From an uncultured Granulosicoccaceae bacterium (GTDB lineage: Bacteria > Pseudomonadota > Gammaproteobacteria > Granulosicoccales > Granulosicoccaceae): DNA of 48,297 nt. Both the position numbers and the translations under genes were made by a program. Within the stretch, counting starts at the first letter, position 1. Each line of letters opens with the position of its first letter. Of the stretch, positions 40,428 to 48,297 are shown piece after piece. The notes beneath the pieces are model-generated. The model was not told the DNA's origin. It saw only the letters and a list, made by a program, of their open reading frames with translations, and ran no database searches. Where the stretch lies: contig CALHNS010000003.1 in assembly GCA_938035125.1 (NCBI GenBank), positions 1 through 48,297 of the forward strand. Reading direction: 5' to 3'.

Positions 40428-41873
40428 GTGAGCGAAGCGTATGACATTGCAGTAGTGGGTCTGGCCGTTATGGGGCAGAATTTAATTCTTAACATGAATG
40501 ATCACGGTCATAAAGTGGTTGCATACAACCGAACCGAATCGCGCACTAAAAAATTCTTGGAAGGCCCAGCAAAAGATACCGATATTGTGGGTGCTTACTC
40601 ATTAGATGAGATGGTTGCAAAGCTTGCTAAGCCGCGCAAAATCATGTTGATGATTAAAGCTGGCCAACCGGTTGATGACACCATCGACGCTTTACTGCCT
40701 TTGTTAGATAAAGGTGACATCATCATTGACGGCGGGAATTCTAATTTTCCCGATACCAGTCGCCGTGTGGAATCGTTAAGAAATAAGCACATTGCGTTTG
40801 TGGGCAGTGGTGTTTCTGGTGGTGAAGAGGGGGCACGGCATGGGCCTTCCATAATGCCTGGCGGTAACGCAGAAGCTTGGCCGCACATAAAAGATATCTT
40901 TCAATCAATTTCTGCCAAAACCGATACGGGTGTGCCCTGTTGTGATTGGGTGGGGGACGGTGGTTCGGGGCATTTTGTCAAAATGGTGCACAACGGTATT
41001 GAGTACGGTGATATGCAATTAATTTGCGAAGCCTACCAATTCATGAAAGACCTTTTGAACATGGACAACGATACCATGAGTGCCGTTTTCGCTAAATGGA
41101 ATCAAGAGGAATTAGAAAGTTATCTTATTGAAATAACAGCTGAAATTTTAGCGTTTAAAGAAAACGGCTCTTATGTTGTCGATACCATTTTGGATAAAGC
41201 AGGGCAAAAAGGCACGGGTAAATGGACAGGTATTAACGCGCTAAGTTTAGGCATCCCACTGACATTGATAGGTGAGGCGGTATTTGCTCGTTGCTTATCA
41301 GCGCTTAAAGAAGAGCGCGTTCTTGCATCCAAAAAACTCAATGGGCCAACCGCTTCTGCGTTGCCAGCAGAAGCTTGGGTGGCGCCACTAGGCGATGCCT
41401 TGTATGCAGCGAAAATCGTATCCTATACACAGGGTTATATGCTCATGGCAGAAGCTGCCAAAGAATATAATTGGAATTTAAACTACGGCGGCATTGCGCA
41501 AATGTGGCGAGGCGGTTGCATTATTCGCTCAGCTTTTTTGGATAACATTAAAGAAGCCTTTGATAAGCATTCCGATTTAAGTAATTTGCTACTCGATGAT
41601 TTTTTTGCAGAAGCAGTTGATCGTGCGCAAGACGGTTGGAGGAAAGTGGTGGCGGTGGGCGTTACTCAAGGCATCGCTATGCCCGCGATGAGTTCTGCGT
41701 TAAGTTTCTATGATGGGTATCGAAGTGAGGTTATGCCTCATAACTTACTGCAAGCCCAGCGGGATTACTTTGGTGCGCACACTTATCGCAGGATGGGTGG
41801 AGGGGATGAATCGTTTCATACTAACTGGACGGGTACCGGAGGCGATGTGTCCAGTAGTACCTATAACGTATAA
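40428..41873 (+). CDS. gnd: 6-phosphogluconate dehydrogenase (decarboxylating)
   Basis: Gnd oxidises 6-phosphogluconate to ribulose 5-phosphate, making NADPH in the oxidative pentose phosphate pathway. The 481-residue protein has the N-terminal Rossmann fold (VGLAVMGQNLILNM...YNRT), the GVSGGEEGARHGPSIMPGG signature, the catalytic KMVHNGIEYGDMQ segment (Lys and Asn), and the long C-terminal helical domain ending in a YRR-type tail with HTNWTG. Length is that of long-chain Gnd. GTG start with AAAAGGAA upstream. It is not with zwf or pgl; it is a single-gene unit ended by a good terminator. Confidence 0.96.
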   Translation: MSEAYDIAVVGLAVMGQNLILNMNDHGHKVVAYNRTESRTKKFLEGPAKDTDIVGAYSLDEMVAKLAKPRKIMLMIKAGQPVDDTIDALLPLLDKGDIIIDGGNSNFPDTSRRVESLRNKHIAFVGSGVSGGEEGARHGPSIMPGGNAEAWPHIKDIFQSISAKTDTGVPCCDWVGDGGSGHFVKMVHNGIEYGDMQLICEAYQFMKDLLNMDNDTMSAVFAKWNQEELESYLIEITAEILAFKENGSYVVDTILDKAGQKGTGKWTGINALSLGIPLTLIGEAVFARCLSALKEERVLASKKLNGPTASALPAEAWVAPLGDALYAAKIVSYTQGYMLMAEAAKEYNWNLNYGGIAQMWRGGCIIRSAFLDNIKEAFDKHSDLSNLLLDDFFAEAVDRAQDGWRKVVAVGVTQGIAMPAMSSALSFYDGYRSEVMPHNLLQAQRDYFGAHTYRRMGGGDESFHTNWTGTGGDVSSSTYNV

Positions 41874-41879
41874 CGTGGC

Positions 41880-41918
41880 GCCTTCAGTCGCTCCTATCGG
41901 CTGAAGGCTATCTTTCTT
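41880..41918 (+). terminator. Rho-independent terminator after gnd
   Basis: GCCTTCAG pairs with CTGAAGGC (41880-41887, 41901-41908) around a 13-base loop, followed by TATCTTTCTT. This is the best intrinsic terminator in the window. Confidence 0.8.
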
Positions 41919-41964
41919 ACTAAGTACCTGTTAGTGACGGTATTGGTTTAAAAGTTGGCGCTGT

Positions 41965-42408
41965 TTATAGATTTGCACCGCCCCATAAAACACTGAACGC
42001 TTCGCAGTGAATCAATAGCGATCGATAGTCGGCTAAATCAATGTCGCTTGGCAGTACGTATTCTTGTTCTCCCGAACTGCGAATTAGCTTAGACACCAAA
42101 GCTGCTTTGTGTGTTGCATTGGAACCGCGCACCGATTCAAAAGCCCGAGGTGATAGAAATACTTTTAAGTCGGGGCCGTTTTTAGTTTTAAAGTCACCAT
42201 TAAATTTGATGATGTTTTGATTGCCACGCTTTTCAATGCTCCATCCACCGTTAATGGCATAATTTTTTTTGATGAACTGCCCAGAGCTGTCAGCGGCCGT
42301 TGTAGCCGATGCTGCTGTTGCAACCCCGATGGCTAGAAATCCAAAAATTAAACAGCCAAACATAAAAGCGATAACTGAATTACTGATGTTTAGGTTTTTA
42401 TCATTCAC
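41965..42408 (-). CDS. Exported DM13-domain protein
   Basis: The roughly 147-residue protein has an N-terminal hydrophobic segment (signal peptide or anchor) and a DM13 domain: NGGWSIEKRG, KFNGDFKTKNGPDLKVFLSP, EQEYVLPSDIDLADYRSLLIHC and AFSVLWGGANL, which carry the conserved GPDL, LP and Cys features. DM13 is thought to act in electron transfer or redox at the cell surface. The GTG at 42408 has GAGGA upstream and is preferred over the TTG at 42423. It converges with the gnd terminator and precedes nothing on its strand in the same unit; role unknown. Confidence 0.78.
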   Translation of the reverse strand: MNDKNLNISNSVIAFMFGCLIFGFLAIGVATAASATTAADSSGQFIKKNYAINGGWSIEKRGNQNIIKFNGDFKTKNGPDLKVFLSPRAFESVRGSNATHKAALVSKLIRSSGEQEYVLPSDIDLADYRSLLIHCEAFSVLWGGANL

Positions 42409-42545
42409 TAGATAGATCCTCAATTGTTTTCAGGATAAGCGTTGCGGCTTACATGAACACTAAGAGGTCTAAAGGTGGCTTGTGGTTCAGCTAATTCGCT
42501 ATACAGAAATGTATGTTTTGGGTAATGATGCGATGCGTGTGTGGC

Positions 42546-43208
42546 TTAGCTATCACTGCCTTCCACAGGAACAATGCGCGCTAGCAAACCAAACCGAGGG
42601 TTATCCACATAATGCAATTCACGGCTTCGCATTCTTCGGCTTTGAAACAGGTTGTAGCTGGTTTGTCGCTCTGCATCGGTGTAAACCAAATGCGTTTCTA
42701 GGTGTAAAAATCGGCCTAAGCGTACCTTAAGAGTTCCATTGACTGTTGTGGTGCGAATTTCGCGGGATCGCCCCGGTTGTGCGTTAGCGCTGGCAGTAAC
42801 AAACTTGCCAAGCCCATCTAATGATTCAGGAATGTACATGGTGGACACTGTGCCCACATTGATGCGCACAGCTTTCGCTTCAGAACGGTCTAACCCGGGT
42901 TGTTGCCACATAAAATGTTGCAACAACCGATATTGACCTGAAGCTTTTATTTCGTCGGCCGCATCCTGCATCTCGTAGCCACTGTCTAACAAAATAAAAT
43001 CGTTTTGAGCAGCGGCGTCGGTGGTCAAGCCAAACGCACTGCCGGTTCGCGGGAAACTAAGGCCAGTTCTAATGTCTGCGCCACCATTCACGTGTTCAAA
43101 CAGAATGATTTCAACTTTGTAGTCAATTGCGAACGCCTTGAGTGGTGCGAATAAGCACAACGCCAATACGATAAAGCCCGCTGATTTGGTTCGTTTCATC
43201 AAAGTCAT
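42546..43208 (-). CDS. csiV: CsiV-family periplasmic peptidoglycan-binding protein
   Basis: The 220-residue precursor has a signal peptide (about 1-27) and a mature start YKVEIILFEHV, as in CsiV, which binds peptidoglycan and works with LpoA-type envelope functions in Vibrio. The rest is beta-rich, with HFMWQQPGLDRSEAKAVR in the middle and LHYVDNPRFGLLARIVPV at the end, typical of the family. It ends 12 bp from mfd on the same strand, the usual csiV-mfd neighbourhood. Starts at 43208 or 43199 differ by three residues. Confidence 0.8.
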   Translation of the reverse strand: MTLMKRTKSAGFIVLALCLFAPLKAFAIDYKVEIILFEHVNGGADIRTGLSFPRTGSAFGLTTDAAAQNDFILLDSGYEMQDAADEIKASGQYRLLQHFMWQQPGLDRSEAKAVRINVGTVSTMYIPESLDGLGKFVTASANAQPGRSREIRTTTVNGTLKVRLGRFLHLETHLVYTDAERQTSYNLFQSRRMRSRELHYVDNPRFGLLARIVPVEGSDS

Positions 43209-43220
43209 GCTTCCATTATC

Positions 43221-46200
43221 TCACGTCGCTTCGCTAATCGACAACTTATCCAACAGCGTGTCCAAAAATCCGTCTCTATCTTCTACAGAATCAAAGTCTT
43301 CAATGATTCGAAGCGTTTGCTTACCGTCAAATTTATACCGATTAGGCTCACGTTGAATTAGCAAAATAATGCTCATAGGGTCGATTTTAGGTTCAGAACT
43401 GAACACAATTCGACCGCCGCTGGTGTTCATCTCGCATTTCTCGATACCTAGCTCTTGGCAACGCTGCTTAACACGAGTGGCGTTAAATAAATTCTCGGTT
43501 TGTTCTGGCAACAAACCAAAGCGATCGATTAGCTCGACTTTAAGTTCGCGCAGCGCATCGCTGTCGGGTGCGTTTGCTATGCGTTTGTACAAGATTAATC
43601 GCTGATGCACATCGGGTGCGTAGTCTTCAGGTAAAAGCGCAGGCGCACCTAAATCCACTTCAGTGCCTTGAGCCAATGGCTTGTCGTGATCGGGCAATTT
43701 GCCCGATTTCAATGCACTGACTGCGCGCTCCAATAACTCGTGATACAACGTAAAACCAATGGCTTGAATTTGCCCGCTTTGGCCTTCGCCTAAAAGCTCT
43801 CCAGCACCACGAATTTCTAAATCGTGTGTGGCGAGGGTAAAGCCCACCCCTAAATCTTCTAACGATTCAATCGCTGCCAATCGTTTCTCTGCGTCTTTGG
43901 TGATGACGGCTTGCGGTGGCGTGATTAAGTAGGCGTATGCACGGTGATGTGAGCGGCCCACACGACCACGCAATTGGTGAAGCTGTGCCAAACCCAGTTT
44001 GTCAGCACGGTTAATTAAAATGGTGTTGGCTGTAGGCACATCAATGCCACTTTCCACAATGGTGGTACACACCAAAATGTTAAAACGTTGATGATAGAAA
44101 TCCACCATGCACGATTCTAAATCGGCTTCACGCATTTGTCCGTGCGCAAAACGAATGTTGGCGGTGGGCATAAGCTCTTGCAAGCTGGCGGTAATGCGCT
44201 CAATGCTGTTTACCTCGTTATGCAAAAAATACACTTGGCCACCGCGAACAATTTCTCGTTCGCACGCTTCTTTAATTTGGTTGTCGTCCCATTCGCCTAC
44301 AAATGTTTTTATGGCATGACGATGAGCAGGCGGGGTGGCGATAATGGATAAATCTCGCAGGCCAGCTAAGCCCATGTTTAATGTTCTAGGAATGGGTGTA
44401 GCGGTAAGCGTTAAAATATCCACTTCACTGCGAAGAGCTTTCATGTGTTCTTTATGGCGCACACCAAAACGATGTTCTTCATCAATGATCACAAGGCCTA
44501 AATTGTCGTAACGTATGTCTTTGTTCAGTAATTTATGGGTGCCGATAACAATGTCTACTTTGCCATTGGATAATTTATCCAATACCGCCTTTTGTTCTTT
44601 TGCCGTTGAAAAGCGCGATAAACATTCGATATGCACAGGCCAATCGGCAAAGCGATCCAAAAAGTTTTGATAATGCTGTTTAGCTAGTAGGGTGGTTGGA
44701 ACCAGCACGCTCACTTGCTTGCCACCATCTACGGCGGCAAAAGCTGCCCGCATGGCCACTTCCGTTTTTCCAAAACCAACATCCCCACACACCACACGAT
44801 CGGTGGGCTGTGAGGATTTTAAATCTGCAATTACATCATCGATAGCGCGCTGCTGATCGGGTGTGGTTTCAAATGGAAACGCATCAGCAAACAGTTGGTT
44901 GTTCGTATCGTCAACAGGGAAGGCATAGCCTTTTCTGGCTGCACGGCGAGCGTGAATTTCCAGTAATTCAGCCGCAACATCGTAGGCTTTTTCAGCCGCT
45001 TTCCGTTTGGCTTTTTGCCAAGCGTCGCTGCCGAGTTTATGCAGCGGTGCAGTATCGCTATCGGCGCCGGTAAAGCGTGCAATTAAATGTAGCGATGACA
45101 CAGGAACATACAACTTATCGTCACCAGCATAATGCAATGTTAAGAATTCGCTTTCAAAGTCACCGATATTGATGCGCGTTAACCCTTGGTATCGGCCAAC
45201 ACCGTGATCGATGTGCACCACAGGGTCACCGATGTGCAAATCGGATAAGTTTGCGATAATCGCATCCGCATCGCGGGTTGGTTTTCTGCGCTGGCGTTGG
45301 CGAACACGATTAGAACCCAGTTGGTTCTCTGTGATAAGGGCAACGCCTTGCGCAGGTAATAACAAACCGCGATCTATGGCAGCTGTCGTTATGCACAAGG
45401 GCCGATCGCTTGCCAAAAACGCACGCCAATCAGCCACCGTTTCTGTGGGCAACTGGTTGCCGATTAATTGATCTAATAAGGTTTCACGTCGGCCGGTGGA
45501 TTCAGCCACCAAAAGGGTTCGACCTTTAAACTCGTCTAAGAAATCCTGCAACGCACCCATTGGGCGTTCGCTGCGCGCTTCAACGGGGTAAATCCCTGGG
45601 CTTTGTGCTTTGATGTTCACACCGGTTGTACCGGTTTTTTCAATTTCGAATCGAATGGCTTCAATGGGGTTTAAAGTGCTCAGCTCTTTAATCCATTCTT
45701 CTGGAGGCACATACAGTTCAGCTGGGTCGAGAATGGGTCGTTCAACATCGTGTCGACGTTGTTCGTAGCGCTCGGTGGTGTTCTCAAAAAAAGCCTTCAT
45801 TGCACCCATCGCATCTGCCACCCCAATCATGCGGCTGTCCGATGGCAGGTAGTCCATTAAGGTTGCGGTGCTGTCAAAAAACAGCGGCATATAATATTCA
45901 ATGCCCGCTGGGGCTCGCCCATCTGAGACCTCACGGTATAGGGGGCAGTTTTTCGTCTCGGCATCGAACCGATTTCTAAACGCTCGCCGAAAATGAGCAA
46001 TGCCGTCTTCGTTCATCGGAAATTCGTAGGCAGGCAGCAGCGACACCTCATCCACTTTGTCTTTGCCGCGCTGGTTGTCGGGGTCAAAGCTTCGAATGGT
46101 TTCTATGTCGTCATCAAAGCATTCGATGCGATAGGGCACCGAGCTGCTCATTGGGTACAAATCCAGAATGGATCCGCGCACCGCAAATTCGCCGTGCTCT

Positions 46201-46676
46201 TCTACTTGAGAGACATTGCGATAACCGGCATCAACTAAGCGATTTCGGAATTGCTCGATGGAGAAGGCGTCTCCGGGCTTGATCATCAGTGCGTGTTGCC
46301 CCAGAAACTCTTTGGGTGGCAACCGCTGCATCATAGCGCCAGCTGAGACCAATAGCAGGCCATTGGTCATGGTGGGGAGGGCTGCCAGGGTGCGGATGCG
46401 CTGGGCAATTATTTCTTGGTGAGGTGAGACCCGGTCGTAAGTCAGCGTTTCCCAATCGCCAAAGGTAAGCATTGGGGTGCCTTCGGGCTTAAAAAATGCT
46501 AGCTCTGCTTCCAGTTGCAGCAATTCTGGTGTGTTTGGCACCACCACAACGGTTAATCCGGTGTGGTTTGAAGAGAATTCAGCAATGGCAAGGGATTCGG
46601 TGGCACCGTAAAGCTGCCCCCAACGCTTCTTGCCAGCGGCGGATTTTGGCAGCAACGACTGTGGATGTGTGGTCAT
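43221..46676 (-). CDS. mfd: Transcription-repair coupling factor Mfd
   Basis: Mfd removes RNA polymerase stalled at lesions and recruits UvrA. The 1151-residue protein matches E. coli Mfd (1148). It has the UvrB-like N-terminal module (about 1-350), the RNA polymerase interaction (CarD-like) domain (482-540, VVHIDHGVGRYQGL), Walker A GDVGFGKT (631-638), DEEH (732-735; DEEQ in many) with RFGVRHKE, TATPIPRTLNM, and the C-terminal helicase half with a translocation region and D7 domain. The frame is open upstream to 46826, but ATG 46676 (MTTHPQSLLP) is the sensible start. It diverges from lolC. Confidence 0.96.
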   Translation of the reverse strand: MTTHPQSLLPKSAAGKKRWGQLYGATESLAIAEFSSNHTGLTVVVVPNTPELLQLEAELAFFKPEGTPMLTFGDWETLTYDRVSPHQEIIAQRIRTLAALPTMTNGLLLVSAGAMMQRLPPKEFLGQHALMIKPGDAFSIEQFRNRLVDAGYRNVSQVEEHGEFAVRGSILDLYPMSSSVPYRIECFDDDIETIRSFDPDNQRGKDKVDEVSLLPAYEFPMNEDGIAHFRRAFRNRFDAETKNCPLYREVSDGRAPAGIEYYMPLFFDSTATLMDYLPSDSRMIGVADAMGAMKAFFENTTERYEQRRHDVERPILDPAELYVPPEEWIKELSTLNPIEAIRFEIEKTGTTGVNIKAQSPGIYPVEARSERPMGALQDFLDEFKGRTLLVAESTGRRETLLDQLIGNQLPTETVADWRAFLASDRPLCITTAAIDRGLLLPAQGVALITENQLGSNRVRQRQRRKPTRDADAIIANLSDLHIGDPVVHIDHGVGRYQGLTRINIGDFESEFLTLHYAGDDKLYVPVSSLHLIARFTGADSDTAPLHKLGSDAWQKAKRKAAEKAYDVAAELLEIHARRAARKGYAFPVDDTNNQLFADAFPFETTPDQQRAIDDVIADLKSSQPTDRVVCGDVGFGKTEVAMRAAFAAVDGGKQVSVLVPTTLLAKQHYQNFLDRFADWPVHIECLSRFSTAKEQKAVLDKLSNGKVDIVIGTHKLLNKDIRYDNLGLVIIDEEHRFGVRHKEHMKALRSEVDILTLTATPIPRTLNMGLAGLRDLSIIATPPAHRHAIKTFVGEWDDNQIKEACEREIVRGGQVYFLHNEVNSIERITASLQELMPTANIRFAHGQMREADLESCMVDFYHQRFNILVCTTIVESGIDVPTANTILINRADKLGLAQLHQLRGRVGRSHHRAYAYLITPPQAVITKDAEKRLAAIESLEDLGVGFTLATHDLEIRGAGELLGEGQSGQIQAIGFTLYHELLERAVSALKSGKLPDHDKPLAQGTEVDLGAPALLPEDYAPDVHQRLILYKRIANAPDSDALRELKVELIDRFGLLPEQTENLFNATRVKQRCQELGIEKCEMNTSGGRIVFSSEPKIDPMSIILLIQREPNRYKFDGKQTLRIIEDFDSVEDRDGFLDTLLDKLSISEAT

Positions 46677-46763
46677 CGGACTTCGGGAACGCAATAACCC
46701 GCGTATTGTCCCACATTTCCTATACTCGTCAGACGCAAAGCCAAGGCCTAATCTCACACCATC

Positions 46764-48014
46764 ATGTTTCAGCCCTATCAACTGTTTGTCGGTTTGCGCT
46801 ATACGCGGGCGAAACGTCGCAATCATTTTATTTCGTTTATCTCGCTTATCTCCATCTTAGGAATTTTCCTAGGCGTTACCGCGCTCATCACCGTTACCTC
46901 GGTAATGAACGGATTTGAAAAAGAGATGAGGCATCGAATCATTGGTGCCGCCTCTCACGCCACCGTCAGCGGATACGATGAACCGATTCTCGATTGGCAG
47001 TCGGTGGCCGATGTGGTTACCAAACACCCGGAAGTGACAGGCGCTGCCCCCTATGTGGAGGGGCAGGTCATGTTGGTGCACGCTGGGCGCTCAACTGGTT
47101 CGTTAATTCGCGGGGTCGAGCCGTCAGCTGAATCGGCTGTATCAGAATTAGAAAATAGCTTAGAGATTGGTGATTCATTAGATGCCACCTTAAGTGCAGG
47201 TGACTTTGGCATTATTCTCGGCGCCGACTTAGCAGCGTTTTTAGGCGCGGTGCCAGGGGATAAAGTCATGGTGATTACACCCGAGGCCAGCGTAACCCCG
47301 ATGGGTTTTGTGCCTCGTGTAAAGCGCTTTACCGTTACCGGTATCTTCCGATTTGGCATGTTTCAATTTGATAGAAACTTAGCCGTTATGCACGCCGCCG
47401 ATGCGGGCAAATTATTTCGAACCGAAGGCGGCTACACAGGCGTTCGGCTAAAACTTGAAGACACTGGCCGGGCACCGGCTGTGGCGCGTGAACTTCGCAG
47501 TGACATCGGATTGGATTACTACATCACCGATTGGACACGCCAGAACGCCAATTATTTTCTGGCTGTGAAAATGGAAAAAACGATGATGTTCATTATTTTA
47601 TCCATGATCGTGGCCGTTGCTGCATTCAATATTGTCTCCACTCTAGTGATGATGGTGCAGGATAAACAAGCCGATATTGCAATACTTAGAACGCAAGGTG
47701 CATCACCAATGAGCGTGATGGGCATTTTCTTAGTTCAAGGCACTTTGATCGGTGTTATCGGCACCATAGCTGGGCTCATAGGCGGCACCTTGCTTGCCAC
47801 GAATATCGATGTGGTTGTGCCTTTTATCGAACGGTTCACCGGGCCTGTGTTAAATCCAGAGGTGTATTACATTGATGAAGTGCCTAGTGATTTACGCATG
47901 ATGGATGTAGCAAAAGTTGGCCTCATGTCGTTTATTTTATCGGTATTAGCCACCTTGTATCCTGCGTGGCGTGCATCGCGCACCGATCCTGCTTCTGCGC
48001 TGGCCTACGAGTAA
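46764..48014 (+). CDS. lolC: Lipoprotein-releasing ABC transporter permease LolC/LolE
   Basis: This 416-residue inner-membrane permease belongs to LolCDE, which extracts outer-membrane lipoproteins and hands them to LolA. It has the family start GLRYTRAKRRNHFISFISLISILGI, a TM helix at about 22-45, a long periplasmic domain (to about 265), and three C-terminal helices (about 272-298, 312-345 and 372-398) with YPAWRASRTDPASALAYE at the end. The lolD ATPase gene follows 10 bp later. LolC is named by order; it could equally be called LolE, since the second permease lies outside the window. Confidence 0.9.
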   Translation: MFQPYQLFVGLRYTRAKRRNHFISFISLISILGIFLGVTALITVTSVMNGFEKEMRHRIIGAASHATVSGYDEPILDWQSVADVVTKHPEVTGAAPYVEGQVMLVHAGRSTGSLIRGVEPSAESAVSELENSLEIGDSLDATLSAGDFGIILGADLAAFLGAVPGDKVMVITPEASVTPMGFVPRVKRFTVTGIFRFGMFQFDRNLAVMHAADAGKLFRTEGGYTGVRLKLEDTGRAPAVARELRSDIGLDYYITDWTRQNANYFLAVKMEKTMMFIILSMIVAVAAFNIVSTLVMMVQDKQADIAILRTQGASPMSVMGIFLVQGTLIGVIGTIAGLIGGTLLATNIDVVVPFIERFTGPVLNPEVYYIDEVPSDLRMMDVAKVGLMSFILSVLATLYPAWRASRTDPASALAYE

Positions 48015-48024
48015 TCAATCCGTT

Positions 48025-48297
48025 ATGAGTGAGACTATTCCTAGTGAATCGGCAACCAGTGAGCTGCCTGTGAATGAATCCAGTGCGATGGTTTTACAGG
48101 CGAAGAACGTGGCCAGAACCTATACCCAGGGCGATTTGTCCGTGAAGGTGTTGGGCGATGTGTCTATCGACATTCGTCGCGGTGAACGGGTGGCCATTAT
48201 CGGTAGCTCGGGCAGTGGAAAAAGTACCTTGCTGCATGTGCTGGGCGGATTAGATACGCCGAATGAGGGTACGGTGGAATTAGCCGGTCAATCGGTG
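48025..48297 (+). CDS. lolD: Lipoprotein-releasing ABC transporter ATPase LolD, C-terminal part missing
   Basis: The first 91 codons are present and the frame is open at the window end. A Ser/Glu-rich tail of about 20 residues precedes the ATPase fold; then come NVARTYTQGDLSVKVLGDVS, Walker A GSSGSGKST and LLHVLGGLDTPNEG, typical of LolD. The signature and Walker B motifs lie beyond the window. It starts 10 bp after lolC, so both are cotranscribed. Confidence 0.93.
   Translation, partial: MSETIPSESATSELPVNESSAMVLQAKNVARTYTQGDLSVKVLGDVSIDIRRGERVAIIGSSGSGKSTLLHVLGGLDTPNEGTVELAGQSV

Noticed and set aside
46677-46763. Extended mfd N-terminus (frame open to 46826)
   Set aside because: It would overlap lolC and adds 50 residues unlike Mfd; ATG 46676 gives the usual length.

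Overview
The window is an ordinary chromosomal stretch of a gammaproteobacterium. The evidence is the gene content and order: pepA/lptF/lptG, xerD/dsbC, csiV/mfd/lolC/lolD, rep helicase, E. coli-type gshA, sbcB, Bpt-type protein transferase, and an AlgP-like Lys/Arg-rich histone-like protein. Base composition is moderate, with AT-rich intergenic DNA. Starts are ATG, with several GTG. I cannot place it below class; a free-living, probably marine lineage is a guess. I see no tRNA, rRNA, CRISPR array, insertion sequence, prophage or integron, and no assembly break.

Layout. 1-3.4 kb: partial pepA (-), diverging from lptF-lptG, the LPS-export permease pair. 3.4-4.8 kb: an RDD membrane protein, the only gene-free gap above 300 bp (AT-rich, 443 bp), then a histone H1-like protein made of 26 pentapeptides. 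4.8-9.6 kb: moeA (-), then xerD-dsbC-TPR-DUF3187 (+). 9.7-14.2 kb: rep and a divergent Lon protease (-). 14.3-16.4 kb: an inositol-phosphatase-family (HisN-like) gene and a membrane class III adenylate cyclase. 16.4-20.2 kb: bpt, an orphan membrane domain, sbcB and an alpha/beta hydrolase. 20.2-23.8 kb: gshA-mobA-moeA, with a second MoeA. 23.8-27.1 kb: a cytochrome P450 diverging from a multidomain response regulator. 27.3-29.7 kb: a HIT protein, MoxR ATPase and CoxE/VWA operon (-). 29.9-34.2 kb: cobalamin adenosyltransferase, lytic transglycosylase, a YadGH-like ABC exporter and a methyltransferase. 34.2-36.6 kb: PepSY protein plus PhoP/PhoQ-like two-component operon. 36.7-40.2 kb: four envelope genes on the minus strand (six-cysteine membrane protein, anchored FG-GAP/ASPIC protein, six-helix membrane protein, glycine-zipper protein). 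40.4-48.3 kb: gnd, a DM13 protein, csiV-mfd (-) and lolC-lolD (+, lolD truncated by the window end).

Themes. Envelope biogenesis dominates (LptFG, LolCD, DsbC, lytic transglycosylase, CsiV, glycine zipper, ABC exporter, PepSY/two-component). Molybdenum cofactor genes occur at two loci. DNA repair and recombination genes (xerD, rep, sbcB, mfd) are scattered singly. Signalling includes a cyclase and a response regulator whose first receiver and GGDEF-like domain both look inactive.

No clear undescribed multi-gene system is visible. The most unusual items are the repeat-built histone-like gene, the scaffold-like response regulator facing a P450, the 36.7-39.5 kb envelope cluster with a symmetric six-cysteine membrane protein and 17-bp tandem repeats, the orphan EpsB-like membrane domain, and an 87-bp inverted-repeat element between two convergent genes. 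All functional calls come from reading motifs and from memory of families; no database search was run.
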